From Gymnothorax reevesii (Eukaryota > Chordata > Actinopteri > Anguilliformes > Muraenidae): DNA of 64,000 nucleotides. Below are positions 35,646 through 48,464 of this stretch, piece by piece. The stretch is from NCBI GenBank assembly GCA_029721435.1, contig CM056583.1, positions 48,761,120 through 48,825,119 of the forward strand. Direction: 5' to 3'. The notes beneath the pieces were generated by a model. That model was not told the DNA's origin, made no database searches, and saw nothing but the letters and a program-made list of their open reading frames with translations. Position numbers and translations under genes: made by a program. Numbering within the stretch: the first letter of the stretch is position 1; every line of letters starts with the position of its first letter.

Positions 35646-35649
35646 ATTA

Positions 35650-35689
35650 CCTGGCCTCTCCCCTAGGGGGCCAGGTTAAGCAATGATCA

Positions 35690-35738
<49 letters not shown>

Positions 35739-35797
35739 CTGTCAGTCTGTCTGTCAGCCCGTGGCTGGGGCCAGGTCTGCTATCTCTGATTGCCTTG
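35650..35797 (+). repeat. Short (GT)n-bearing hairpin repeat, copy 2
   Basis: Nearly identical to copy 1 at 23928 outside the microsatellite, which here is much longer (GT run at about 35694-35737). Flanks TCATTA and TTATTA suggest a short target duplication with one change. Same orientation as copy 1. Confidence 0.8.
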
Positions 35798-35799
35798 TT

Positions 35800-37842
35800 A
35801 TTACAAGACAATGCTTAATTTGTGGTGAGTGTTATGTTTTGTGTTCACTTGTATGACTATGAGGTTTGATTCGCTATTCCTATTTAAATTTATTTTTAAT
35901 CTATTGATCAATTGTTTGACAAATTTGTTGTCACCTGAAGCGATTTTTAAAAACTGGAATATGAAAAAAAAAAAATGTTAACCCCTGACCCCTACCAGAG
36001 GCTGGACCCCACCAGGGGCCCTCAGCAGCCCCTGCGCTCCAACCAAAATTTTCCACTTTTTCTTGTTCCCATCTCTGATTATGAAAGACTTCCACACTAC
36101 CCACTGGAGCTGTCATAGTAGCAAAAAAAACCTCAAACTTCCAGAATCACCGTTTTATGATGTGCTAGCCAAATTACCGTAACAAATAAAGGGTGAACTG
36201 TTCCTTCATTCAAGTTATGTAGAATCAGAATTTTCCTAACTTCATTTTAAAGGTAACTCCTGCCCTGATCCTATACACATATATAGTTTTTTTTTTAACA
36301 TGAGATATGTCTGGTCACAGTTGTCTTTGTGGCAACTGAATAGAAGGAAAGAAATTGAATCTAACCTACTCTCATCAGTTTGACAAATTATAAACGGTCA
36401 CAAACAACTTTCAAGGGAAGTGTTTACCAAAGAAAAGACTCACAGAAGCTGCTTATGGATGGTACATTCCTCCCACTTAAAACTTTGCCGGAATCAGAAC
36501 TTCACTTGGAAAAGTTGCTTGAAAGTGATTTGGGATATCAAACACAGTGTGCTAGGTGATATCTGCACCCCACTCCGACTCTTAAACAGTGCAGAAATGG
36601 ATCCTGTGCTTTAGGTGTCCTCCTGTTTACCATTAATGCCCTTCAGTCTCCCTACTTGAGTCCTGACAACAAACAGATCCACTGGTGAGCTCCCCCTCTG
36701 CAGTTTTCCTCTGCTTCTTAATTGCTGATAATAGCGGTAACACAACTGCTACTTTAAGATAAGGACCGGATTCACCATGCCACTGTGGCAAGGTAAAAGC
36801 CAGGCCTTTTTTCTCCAGTGCAGAAACCTGCCCGTGACAATCATCAACCCCTTTTTTAATGGGCACTTCGTTCACTCCAGGGACCTAGGTCCATACTCAA
36901 AGTCCATCTTCGTGTGAAATGGCTGCCATCCAGCGTGGAAGGTGCTTAATCATCCGTACGCATTCTTTTATTTTCATTTACTTTCTCTGCCGGCAAATGA
37001 GGGGACATATTTAATGATCAAGTCAGTAAATATAGACGTATTCAAAGATTATGAATCTCTACACCGTTACCCATCTTCACAAAATCAGGTGCAGAGCCAA
37101 AAGTGAAGCCTAAAAGTAGTAACTTCAAGAAAAGGTGAAGCTTTGGGAAGGGTAAAGCAGAGTTCAGTGTGGTTGTAAATATTTACTGTGTTCTGTCAGA
37201 CGCAGACCAAGGATCTGATAAGCCTGTGAAAAAGCCTAAACCTGTGGTGATCAAAGATTTTCCAAGTTATTTCATTTTTCTTTCAGTGATACAGGGACAC
37301 TGGGTGTTTATTCCCTTGAAGTTGGACACATGTAGTCCTTTGTTCTGTAGGATTATTTTAATTCATTCTGGATATTCTTGGTTCAAAATTAAATGGGTAG
37401 AATTCCCACCAGAAAAAAGTATGCATTACCCATATTTTGACTCATTACCCTGGATTCAGTTCCGGCTGAACTGAAAATACTTCAGCGGGGTTTTGATAAA
37501 TGTTTTGCATGAGCTCTCGAGCACCTCATAGAACAGCTGACTCCATATAACTCGCAGGTATGTTTGTCGGCTTGTTTTTTTACTGTGCCCAAAGGGGGTA
37601 TTGTTTTTGGTGGCATCTGTCTGTCTGTGTGTCTGTCGGCAGTCAAGTGTAAAAACAGTTTAATCAAATCACAGAAAAAACTTCCGGAAAGGTCTGCAAT
37701 GGCCCATGAATCACCTGATTAAATTTTGGACTGAACTAAATCAAGAACAGGGCCACTGAAAAACTGGGTGGGGTATGTTGTACATGTCGCCACTTGCTTT
37801 TTTTCTCTCATTCCTGGAATGCCCACTGGTTGTTCCCTATTC

Positions 37843-37873
<31 letters not shown>

Positions 37874-38365
37874 ATTATTATCTATTTTTTAAATTTCTTT
37901 TTTTCCCCTTTGCTTCTGCTTCGGCTCCCTCTCAGGCCCAATTCTATCTCTGCACTGATGATGCACGGACTTCAACACACGTCCCCGAAAAGTCCGCAAA
38001 GGTTTAGGGCTGTCTCACCGTCAGATCGACAAGTGCTTGAGGGCTCACTCATGAACACTTTGAGCCCATAATGACCGCTTTTTGTGAGTCTGCTTTTCAT
38101 AAGTCTGCAATTCTGCAGACTTTGCCTGAAGGATAACACCCCCAATTATTAGCGTTCTAATGTTAAACCACAGGATTATTAGGGGAAGCCCGAGGCTCAA
38201 AAAGAAAATGGTATATTTATCCGCTAAATATTCAACATTCATTTTCAAAGTCGTTTTCTGACAGAATCTTTGCACTATTCCGCACAAATACTGAGCCTAC
38301 AACGGTACAGTAGCCTACGTATTTTCCTTACCCATTCGTTGAATGGGCAATTTCACCATAGACTG
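35800..38365. other. Non-coding, unassigned
   Basis: No gene recognised. It holds an (ATT)n microsatellite at 37842-37880, a (CTGT)n patch near 37616-37640 and a C-rich block at 35981-36040. Confidence 0.35.
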
Positions 38366-38369
38366 TTGT

Positions 38370-38475
38370 CGATTGGCGCAGCCTATTGGATAAAATGCTG
38401 CGCTGCTGAAAGGAAATTGTGAAGGTACGATTCCTGATCGGGGTACCTTTTATTATTTATTTATTTATTTATTTT
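38370..38475 (+). repeat. tRNA-like SINE head with (TTTA)n tail
   Basis: GATTGGCGCAGCCTATTGGA carries an A-box-like pattern. GGTACGATTCC 37 bases further on is a near-perfect B box, and GATCGGGGTACC closes the tRNA-like region. It ends in a (TTTA)n tail (38450-38475), as retroposed SINEs do. Mispaired stems argue against a working tRNA gene. Confidence 0.55.
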
Positions 38476-38479
38476 GGAA

Positions 38480-41400
38480 ATAATCGCAGTTGCCTTCTAC
38501 AAATAATCGCTGGGATTTTTGTTATTCTTACTTTTCTTTAACATATTTTCACATTGCCTTTGTATTGATCATTTTACTTAACTGTTTTGTTTTTTAATAA
38601 ATTTGCTCCAGTGGAGTCAAACTTAATTTTCATTGTATGTATTATCTTTGAATGGGAAATTGTATAGGCAACAAAACTGGCAGAAATAATAATATATTTT
38701 TTAAATTCTAAAAATTAAAAAATGTTGTATTTGGTTGGAATGGATGCCTGTAGTGATATATAAGTGAAATTTTATGGGTTTCACAGCTAAGTACAGTATG
38801 TAAGAAATCTGAAATGGAACACAAGGTACCTAAATTGCCAAAATGGAGAAGCCACCTAGACATTCCTCTCTAATTTTGTTCTGATTGACCTGATCAGAAT
38901 AAACTTTGGCACAGATAATAATGACATTCTGTGCTGTAATTTTTAGAGGTTTCAGGCTGCAACTCAACAAATTCACAAGGGATCGAAGTAAAAATTTGTT
39001 AGGTGCAAAATGAGATCTTTCATTTACACTGTGATCCATCTCCATTTACTCTGACTCAGTGACATATATAGTGATTTTTACACCAGGTATGAAATCCCAA
39101 ATGGTTTTACCTTTATTACGATACCAAGATTATTCAAATGGACCAAGCAGTCGCAGAGATATACTCATTTATACTCATTTCATTTTGGGCTTGCCATTTT
39201 CAAAAAAAGAGGCTCAGGGCTTAAGGGGTTAATGTCAATGAAGGCTGAAAAATAAAACAAACTCAAATAATTACTGAATGCTGAGAAGATGTGAATCTGT
39301 ATCTTTAGAGATCACTGAAAATTGCTGATTAGCAAAAGTCTTTGGTCCATAAACCATTTGATCTCATCACTTTTACAAAACCTTGATAGACCTATTAAAT
39401 GGGATAGAAAAATTCTGGTCAAAGGGGTGGCCAATTTCCTTACTTGTGAATAGTATTATTTGCTTGCCTTTGTTGATAACTAGGTCTCGCAACATCATAT
39501 TTTTGCTTATGTGCTCATAAGTGTGCACTCCTGCATGCTCATTGAGAGAGCATTAGCATCGTCCCTTTGAATAGGCTATCAGTCAGCGCTGTATTGTGAT
39601 TTACTGTAGGGGAAAGGGTCTTTTTTGTATTTCTAAAAGACTGGAGATTAATTGTATTTAGGGGGTTTCTCTCTAAAACCAATCTACCTTTGTTACAAAC
39701 TGTGAAAACATTGCAAAGACCCTCACAAAGTTGTTTTATTCATGATGAGTGTAGAAGACTCCACTTATTAGTTACGTACTTCTGTTTATATGAGCATAGT
39801 CTGATCAGTTATTCCAGGAATTTATTTGAGGAAAAGAATGTAAAGGGATTTTGGGATGGTATTAAAGCTGCTTATATATTGGTTGTCTAATACAGGGGAC
39901 TCCCTTCCTACACCTTTGTGAATAGAGAGAGAAAAAAAAAAAAAACCATGCTCAACTCAACAACAGTGTCTGTATTGGAAAGCCAAGCTCTTTTTAACAC
40001 CAAATCATCAAGCAATTGTTAATCAGATGCAGATATTTCCATTCAAGCAAAAATGACAGCAAAATAAGCTCAATAAATCAGTTAATAAATAAACAAATAA
40101 ATGGGATTATCAAGCAGTTGAAAAAGATCAGTTGAGCTGCTACAAATGTAAATTTTTAAGAGAACATTTGCGTGATGCACGTCAGTGACCACAGCTATAT
40201 GCATTAATATATGCTTTACTCTCATGGCTAAATCTGTGTCTTTTCCGTTTGTTTTCTTGTTATCTATTTGGGTCAGATAAGCAAGAAAACATCTGCGTTT
40301 TGAAAATTTTAAGAAGACCTTGCAAACCAGCATGCCCTGGAAAGCTGTCACTTGCTGGGTGTTTTTTTTTCCTTCTAAGAAGGCTTTTCACCTCCTGAAA
40401 GGAAAGCAGCCTGTTCCACAGTTTGTCTCCTCAGCAGAGGAAGGAAACGTGAGTCGTGAGATGGGCCCCTTGGCAGAGAGAACTCGGTGTCATAATTTAT
40501 GACTTAAAAACCATTAATTTTTCAATGCACAACGTGGGGTGGCACTTCATGTTTACGACAATCATTTCCTCTGTGAATGATTTATAGAACACTTATAAAT
40601 CTTTCACATAACAAACGGTAACATTATTGCTACGGTTCAAACCTGTGATTTGAAAGAAATTATTTTCAGTACTACACCTAAGAATACTAAGTAAATGTTG
40701 TTATGGAAGCTTCCCCAGTCAGAAAATGTCAGAATATGATGTGCTGGAACTCATGACAACAAGATTTACAATGTCCATGCGTAAATTTCACAGACTGGAC
40801 GCGCAATAAAAATCTGAAAGTCATTTGCCTACCCGTGAAAAGACTTTGCATGGAAGTCCTGGACTAATTGTAAACTAAGCATAATTTTGGCCCCCTGTGT
40901 ATGGTTACATCGGATTCATGAAATTGGATTCATATAAAGAAGTACATTTCAGAGCTTTATCAAAACATAGGAGACAGAGGTGAGATCATGTACACTACAT
41001 TGTAAATGGCATAGAATATGGCAGTGCAGTATAGGCAATAAGAAATAGCCTTAACTTTTTTAACTCTCCTTGATATGGAATGGCAGACTTAAGCAGATGA
41101 CTAAGGCCAACATCTTGTTCACTCGAGGCAGTCACTATAGATAAAATAATGTATACTTGCGGAATGTAATGTAAATAAGTTTTGGGCCCAAAAATCATTT
41201 CCAATTATTTCTGGTTTGCTACCCACTGCTTTTTCATCACACTGCGATTTGAAAAATAGTATTTGAGTAATCATATTGTGGTTTAAAAAATTTTACATTG
41301 ATTATTTTTTAAGGCTGCCAATTTTTTTGGATACAGCAGCACTGCTGAATCCTCGAAATGAATATGGGTGGCACAGTATCATGCAAACTGTTTTCGTGAC

Positions 41401-43285
41401 TACCGTAAGAAACCAAAGCCTTTTAAGTGGGACTTCTCTAATCATTTAGTACCTTTTTTAGCACAGAAGAAATAAATGAAAGCGGGTGTTCTAGCTAATA
41501 ATTTGCCTGAGCTGCTGTGCAGACGACCTGCTTTTGTATCTCGTTTGAGGGCATGAATCTAATTGATTTTTAAGACATTCCCCCCACTGCTTTTAAGGTT
41601 CTCTTTTTGTGCAAATGAAATGTAATTTTGGATGAATAATGCATCTCCCCTAAAGGCTTCCAAATATTTAAAACCACATAAACCAAACAGAAAAAAAAGG
41701 CTAAAAACAAAACGCTTTCATGACTCCGGAAATTGGCACAGTGTTCAATGGGGAACGCAGACACCCGGAACAATGGGACAGAGGCTGTCTTACAGTTTAA
41801 ATGTGTTTCTGGATCTGCCTTTCTGAGTCTGACTAAACCTAGTCTCTACAAAAGGCGCATTCTGTGGCAGTCTCCTTTTTTACAACCTCCAAATGCAGTG
41901 TTAGGATGCTTCCGATGGCAGCACATTCCAAAATGTGACTATGTGTATACTGGAGTGACGAGGGCATTTCTTTTCAAAACTTAATGACTTACTAAAAAGT
42001 CAACCAAACAACGCTAATGGCTATATGAAAATAATCCAAATCATAATAACAGTAATCATAAGCCACCCACATAACCATTCTTGGGGTATTTATAAAGCGA
42101 GTACTAACACAACTGCATTTGTTTGCTTGTTGCTGCCAGCAAAAAAAGATAAAAAGCAGAATTATTGCCATCCACCCACATTTATTAATATGTGCTCAAT
42201 TTCTTTTGAAGTTTCCACTGTGTTTTTTGCTGTGTGCACTTCAATGCAGGGCCTGCTTCTGCTCATTGAGTATGCCAATAGTGGTTTGGGCCTTGGGCTC
42301 GTGACCTGTGTTTCTGCTTTCGCATTCAAATTCCAAGTAGGCTGCTGCTTTGTATCGCTTCAGTAAAGGTAGGAAAATGCAAATTGTATGCAAAGTAGTC
42401 ACTGACTCATTGGGATAGATGGAATAACAGATTTGTCCCTTCGCATTAATAGCAGCCTGTTGGAGGCATCGTTCCAGGTGGGCATGACTGTTACTAACAT
42501 CCAACTGTGACTGTGCAACAGCCCTCCATCATGACTGATATTGCACTGTGCAGGATGCGATTCAAATCAGGGCCATTTTAAAGTAAACATGAAGAGTATT
42601 CTGATTTGGGTGCTGGTCAGTAATTGCCAATCTCAGTGTACCAGCTCGCTGACACTAAATTTATGATGTATGTACCCAATATAAGATTGTGCTAATTATA
42701 TGAAATAATCTGAAACATTAGTAAAATGGTTAAAATACTTCCATATGAATGAATAATTAATTTTTTTTCATGTTTTTTTCATGTTTTCACACTTGCATCA
42801 CCTTGGGAATTTTCTCGTTCAGAACCCATGTTGTGTAGATAGCAAATGCACTTGTACCCATCTGAGTGCCCATGGGGAAGTTGGTCTTAAAATGAGGAGT
42901 AGTCAGGCCCATAGTGGCTGCATTGCTACCTTGGGGCAGTGGAAAGCAATTGTGCAACTGACTTACAAAAACCTGGTATTAGTCGTAAGTACTGTATTTA
43001 ACATAGACCACTTGGGCAAGAGCAGTACCTTCTCTTTTGCAGAGAAGCATTCTTTCCCACTACTTGGAAAATCCACCTCTATAATAACAATCTACTAAGA
43101 TTCATGTGCACCTGGCTAATGAAGGGAATGGGAGATGACACTGGTTTATTTTATGTCACGCTCAACACAAGCCTTGGAATCACGCGCGTTACATTGCACT
43201 CAGATTATCCCACTGTTAAACTAGCAAAAGTGGGTTTAGACACTCCCTAAATGCTCTTGGACACACTCTAAAGACCATGCACTTA
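38480..43285. other. Long non-coding stretch without recognised genes or elements
   Basis: About 4.8 kb with only short ORFs. The part at 40500-42600 has few repeats and some low-decay blocks, and may contain conserved non-coding elements; this cannot be tested from the sequence alone. Confidence 0.35.
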
Positions 43286-43649
43286 CAGTTATGACCATAA
43301 GTATATGGACATTGACAACATTATCATTGTTTAGCAGTCCACCAAAGAATAATGTAGTTGAAATTAAATAATAAATAGGAGTTCAAAGTATGACCATTCT
43401 ACTTCAGATCGAGGATTAACATGTCAGAAATTGGTTGTACAGTATAGGAATTACCATATTTTTTAGCAAGTCCTCCCTCTTTTAGGGAGCAAAACTATTG
43501 GACGACTGGATGCTCAGCTGCTCCATGGCCAGGTTTGGTTTATTTCACAGTAATTTCATTTAAAAGTGAACACATAAAAGATCTATAATTGATTCCAAGA
43601 GCTACATTTTCATTTGAAATCTGATGCTGTTAACTCTCAATAAGAAATC

Positions 43650-44985
43650 CAAATAGCTGTCAGTCGCAATAAAGCAAGCCATTATTAGGCTGAAAAATCA
43701 AAACAAAATGACCAAAGAGAAAGAAAACTAGAGGCACTCGTAGAGAGCAAACCTCAGCCAAGGCAGCACAATCCAAATGTGCATGAGTGGGAGCAAAGTT
43801 GAGTTATCGCGTGTGATACGATTTCAAGATGGCAGCCGTGGCAGCCATACTGTTTCACTGATTGCGGTCAAAATCAATAGGGTTCATCCTTGATGTAATA
43901 GCAATCCACACACAAAATTTCAAACAAATCCGTGCATTACTTTTTGAGTTATCGCGTGTGATAGGATTTCAACATGGCTGCCATGGTGGCCATATTGTTT
44001 CACTGATCGCGATGAAAATCAATAGGGTCCAACCTTGATGTAATAGCAATCCACCGACAAATTTTAGACAAATCCGTCTGATACTCTTTTGAGTTATATT
44101 GTTCACAAACAGGCAGACAAACACCAAACAGGAGGAAAACATAACCTCCGCCCCAACTTCGTTGGCGAGGTGACGAGAAACCATTAGGAGCAGCCAACTT
44201 AACTTTTTGGTACATTCTTAAAAGGAAAGAAAGCTCTGGTGAGTTCAGGAACACAAAAATCCAGGAAGACCACAGATAACAACTGTGGAGGATGACAGAG
44301 GAATTATCCCCCTGGTTCAGAAAAAAAAAACCCCTAGACAACAGTTGGCCAGATGGAGAACATTCTTTATGAGGCAGGTGCATCAGTGCCAAAGTCAGCA
44401 ATGAAGGAAAGACTTTAAAAGAGTAAATACAGACGGTTGATTTTAACATGTAAACCATTGATAAGGCTTAGAAACAGAAAACTAGTAACAAAAAAAAAAT
44501 CTAAAAATACTTGTATTTGTAGAACAACATCTTATATACAAAGGAGAAAAAGATCAACTTACACCAGAACGGTAGAAAAAGTAGAATATGGAGAAGGGAA
44601 GGAACTCTTGTTGATCTGAGGCATTCCACCTCACCTGTGTAGAGTGGTTATGTTTCGGCCTGTATGACTGAGCTGGTTCCCCCATATCGACTGGTGATGG
44701 GACTGTTGACATAAGTTGAACGATGAATTCTGAATTGTAAACGGATTTATTGCATACGAAAAGCATCAGATGACTGGGGAGTATACTGCAAAAAAAAAAA
44801 GAAGTCAAAAATATGACCTGAATCTAATGGGCAGGTACATCACCTCTGGAAGGCAAAACGGAAGACGGCAGCAGGGAGGGCCAGGCAGAGCATCAGCAGG
44901 GAGGAAACCCTGGGTCTGTGATGTCTGTTGGTTCCAGATTTCAGAGGCTCCTTGACTGCAAAGGATTTGCCACCCAGTATTAAAA
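43650..44985 (+). pseudogene. Tc1-like transposase, degraded and interrupted
   Basis: After the inserted repeat, plus-strand translation gives LTFWYILKRKESSGEFRNTK (second helix-turn-helix; family GVAKSTVWYILKKKE). A frame then reads TCKPLIRLRNRKLVTKKK (44450-44505), and a C terminus MSVGSRFQRLLDCKGFATQY ends near 44983. Frameshifts, stops and deletions remove most of the catalytic core; no QMDNDPKH or PIE motif was found. Dead copy. Confidence 0.75.
43731..44173 (-). repeat. Tandem-unit repeat (145-bp period) inserted in the Tc1 element
   Basis: GAGTTAT(CGCGTGTGATA) starts at 43801, 43946 and 44091, giving two full 145-base units and the start of a third. The ends are GAGGCACTCGTAGAGAGC and GTTGGCGAGGTGACG. 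On the minus strand it starts CGCCAACGAAGTTGGGGCGG and carries GTGAACAATATAACTCAAAA. Its placement within the transposase coding region shows that it arrived after the Tc1 insertion. Confidence 0.85.
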
Positions 44986-45209
44986 ATGACAATTTAGTTA
45001 CTGATTACGCCCAATTCTCTAATTACTGTGCATAAAATGGGTGTAATTCATGCATGGTCCAGGCAATTTTCTTTTTTGAGAAACTCATAAATTTGAAAGT
45101 CTGCACCTCAAGCACATTTGATTGTTTCTTTTCAAATCCTCCATGGTAGAGCACAAAACTAAGATAATGAAACTTGTGCCTCCGTCCAAATATTTAAGAA
45201 CCTGAATGC

Positions 45210-46465
45210 AGATTGTTAAAATATACGGTAGCCCCATATCTTGTTGAATATTAGCGCCCCCCCAGTTCTGCAAGTGAACTGTTTCTAAAAGTTTATTCAC
45301 ACTATCTATTCTTTGAAATATGAACATAAACAGCCAAAGCCTTACAGTGAAATCATTTGCAATTATGATCATATACAGTAAATGGATCATAAAATGACTA
45401 ACAATCTCATAATGTATATGTGCTCCACCATGTGAGGACAGAGAGGTAGTGTTCGTGGAACTACATCGGCTGTGGCAGAGACGTGGCCCCTGTGGAAGCC
45501 TGCAGAGGGCAAACCACAGGGCCCTGTGCTTCCATTGACCTGACAGGACATCCTCGTCAACGACTGGGGAGGTGCAATTCCTCACCATGGTGACCTGCTT
45601 CTTATTTTTTCTCCGATTTGAAGTTTGTTTCCTCAGCTGCAGTGTTGGGTCATGTGACCCCCTGTGAGTAAACTGCTGTTATCTAAGAGTGTTGTGCGGG
45701 ATATTCAGAATAACCCCAGCTGAGTAACTGACTGCTGAGCCCACTGGTCACTGGCTGGTCCACTTCTGATGTCTGTAAGGACTCACTGTCTCACTCCTAC
45801 TTCTGTACACAAAATATAAAGCAACACATCTGAACACTGATTTGAGTAATTAGATATTGTATATTGGTTAGTCCATACATGCATAGGCTATCAAAAATAT
45901 TACTATCTGTTAGGGCTGGGATAGATACAGAATAGAGTGTTATGAACATGGCAGGTATTGAAACATTTGTAACATCCATACGGAGCAAGTGGAATCCCAT
46001 CTCATGCAGTATAAATGTATATTACTTTTTTATAAGGCCGGGATAGTGCATGCACATTTTGATAATTCCACCAAGGCCAAAAGGCTCCTTGGTGGGAAAG
46101 GAGGCCTTTGATTTGTTCATAAAGTGGGGCCTATGAGACTCAATGTGTCTTCTGATTTGCCGGTTGTCAGGTTGCACTATTGTGATTTCCATCTGTCGTC
46201 AGTCACAAGCACAGGGCAATTCTGCCCCTGGCCTGATGGGAGTCTGTCTCCGGTGCTGGTCGCCTCCTTCCTGAACAACCAATGACGTGAGCTTCTGTCA
46301 GAATTAAGCACTGAGCACGGAAGCCTTACCATCATGAAAAAATCAAAGCTATTGTACATGCCAGGCTGTGCAATAATCAACTAGTTGCAACTGTGCAACT
46401 TAAACTATCTCAAACTATGCTAAACTATATTGATAATACATTGGAAAAACAAACCATTGGATTAA
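45210..46465. other. Non-coding, nothing recognised
   Basis: Short ORFs only, including a 167-codon minus-strand frame that shows no family features. Confidence 0.35.
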
Positions 46466-46468
46466 ATA

Positions 46469-47904
46469 CAAACCCCAACTCCAATGAAGTTGGGACATTG
46501 TGTAAAGCGTGAATAAAAACAGAATGCAATGCTTTGCAAATCTCATAAACCCACATTTTATTCTCAACAGAGCATAGACAACATGTCAGATTTCACCATT
46601 TCATGAAAAATATTAGCTCATTTTGAATTTGATGGCAGCAACACATCTAAAAAAAGCTGAGACGGAGCAAAAAAGGCTGGAAAAGTAAAAAATACTAATA
46701 AAAAAACAGCTGGAGGAGCATTTTACAACTAATTAGGTTAATTGGAAACAGGTCAGTAAGATGACTGGGTATAGGAAGATCATTTTAGAGAGGCCGAGTC
46801 TCTCAGAAGTAAAGAAGATTTTGAATATCCCACAATCTACAGTACAAAATATCATCAAGAGATTCAGAGAATCTGGAGAAATCTCTGTGCACAAGAGACA
46901 AGGCTGAAGGTCAATACTGGATGCTCGTGGCCCTCAGGCGGCACTGCATTAAAAGCAGACATAATTCTGCTCTGGAATTCACTGCAAGGGCTCAGGAACA
47001 CTTCCAGAAATCATTGTCTGTGAACAGTTTCCCATGCAATCCACAAATGCAAGTTAAAGCTGTATCATGCAAGGAGGAAGCCATATGTGATCACGATGCA
47101 GAAATGCTGCCGTCTGCTCTGGGCCAAAGGTCATTTAAAATGGACTAAGGCAAAATGGAAAACTGTTCTGTCAGGTGAATCAAAATTTTAAATTCTTTTT
47201 GGAAGCCACGGACACCATCTCGTGCAAACTAGAGAGGTGAGGAATCATCCAGCTTGCACCCCTGATGGTATTGGGTTGCATTAGTGCCTATGGCGCTGGC
47301 AGCTTACACATTTGGATTATCAATGCTGAAAAGTATATAGAGGTTTTACAACAAAGTCTCTTTCATGGAAGGCCTTGCATATTTCAGCAAGACAATGCTA
47401 ACCCACATACTGCATCCATCTCAAAAGCATGGCTTCGCTGTGGAAGAGTCCAGGTGCTGAAATGGTCTGCTAGTGGTCCAGGCCACTCACCAATAGAAAA
47501 CATTTGGGGCATCATTAAACAAAAAAATCTGGTTTAGAAGACCTAGGACAGTTGTTTAAGCAGCTAGAATCCAACATCAGACAAGCGTGGGACAATATCC
47601 CTCTTCCAAAACTCCAGCAATTGGTCTCTTCACTTCCCAGACGTTTACAGACTGTTGTTAAAAGAAGGGGGGGATGCTGCACAATGGTAAACATGGCCCT
47701 GTCTCAACTTTTTTGAGATGTGTTGCTGCCATCAAATTCAAAGTGAGCAAATATTTTTCATGAAATGGTAAAATGTCTCACTTTCAACATCAGATATGTT
47801 GTCTACGTTGAATAGAACATGGGTATATGAGATTTGCAAATGATTGCATTCTGTTTTAATACATGTTTTACACAATGTCCCACCTTCATTGGAATTGGGG
47901 TTTG
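46469..47904 (+). mobile_element. Tc1-like transposon, complete ends
   Basis: TA flanks both sides (46467-46468 and 47905-47906). Ends CAAACCCCAACTCCAATGAA and, on the complement of the right side, CAAACCCCAATTCCAATGAA match at 19 of 20 positions. The inverted repeats continue for well over 100 bases (GGGACATTGTGTAAA; GCAAATCTCAT). Total 1436 bp, in the normal range. Confidence 0.92.
46780..47690 (+). pseudogene. Tc1-like transposase, degraded
   Basis: Blocks in order: EVKKILNIPQSTVQNIIKRF and RESGEISVHKRQG (helix-turn-helix region, 46800-46905), RRHCIKSRHNSALEFTARAQ (46935-46995), and an intact-looking segment GCISAYGAGSLHIW to PCIFQQDNANPHTASISKAW (47272-47430) with the second catalytic Asp. 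Then come SPIENIWGIIKQK (third acidic residue, about 47490-47528) and LQQLVSSLPRRLQTVVKRRG near the end. Frameshifts break it at several points, so no active protein is expected. Confidence 0.88.
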
Positions 47905-47907
47905 TAA

Positions 47908-48462
47908 ATCTGGGAAATATTTGTCAGCTAACAATGTTTTCGGATGTAAATGGGCTGCACTGAATGGCTGTTCAATAGTAAATCCTCAAATATAGCACCC
48001 TTCTATATTATTGGCAGCCAATGCTACCGAAACAAGCAGTGATTGCTGTTATTGCTTCCAATCTTTCATTGTAAATATGAACAAAAATCTGGTCAAGCAT
48101 TTAAATAAATAATAGAAGGAAAATATTTTAATGTAAAAAAATTCCTCTCGAAACGTGACATAATTATTTGCATCTCTAGAAAAAAAAAAGGAAGTAATTT
48201 TACTTTGATCTTGTGAATATTTTATGAGGTGCAGGCACTGATTACGCGGGGGTAGGTCTTAATGTCTGTCTTAATTTTTTCCAGCATCTTTAAGCCCTCA
48301 TAACTTCGTGTGTATTAGAGACAGCTAAATCAAAATTCCATAGCTGAAACACATATTGGAGTGCCGTTGAAAACTGTTTTTAAATCTCTTGTACGCCCAT
48401 TGGATGTGTTACAATATTAAGTCACAATCTGAATTTTCTTCCACAAGATTTGTTCTGGGACT
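47908..48462. other. Non-coding, AT-rich
   Basis: No gene or repeat class recognised. Confidence 0.4.
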
Positions 48463-48464
48463 AA

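Larger units (their letters stand above)
43289..45207 (+). mobile_element. Tc1-like transposon, split by another repeat
   Basis: The left end ACAGTTATGACCATAAGTAT is inverted relative to the right end, where TTTGGACGGAGGCAC reads on the complement. Both ends contain the diverged GACATTGACAA / GGAGGCACAAG block. The order of non-coding and coding blocks matches a common fish Tc1 family. The interior is interrupted at 43731-44173. Without the insert it is about 1.48 kb. Confidence 0.75.

Noticed and set aside
38370..38449. Functional tRNA gene
   Set aside because: A and B boxes are present but stems do not pair well, and a (TTTA)n tail follows; better read as a SINE head.
44000..44458. 152-codon minus-strand ORF
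   Set aside because: It runs from the Tc1 transposase remnant through the 145-bp tandem repeat; the translation has no family features and depends on repeat periodicity (145 is not a multiple of 3).
45085..45588. 167-codon minus-strand ORF
   Set aside because: No recognisable domain, no splice-supported neighbours; composition is that of AT-rich non-coding DNA.
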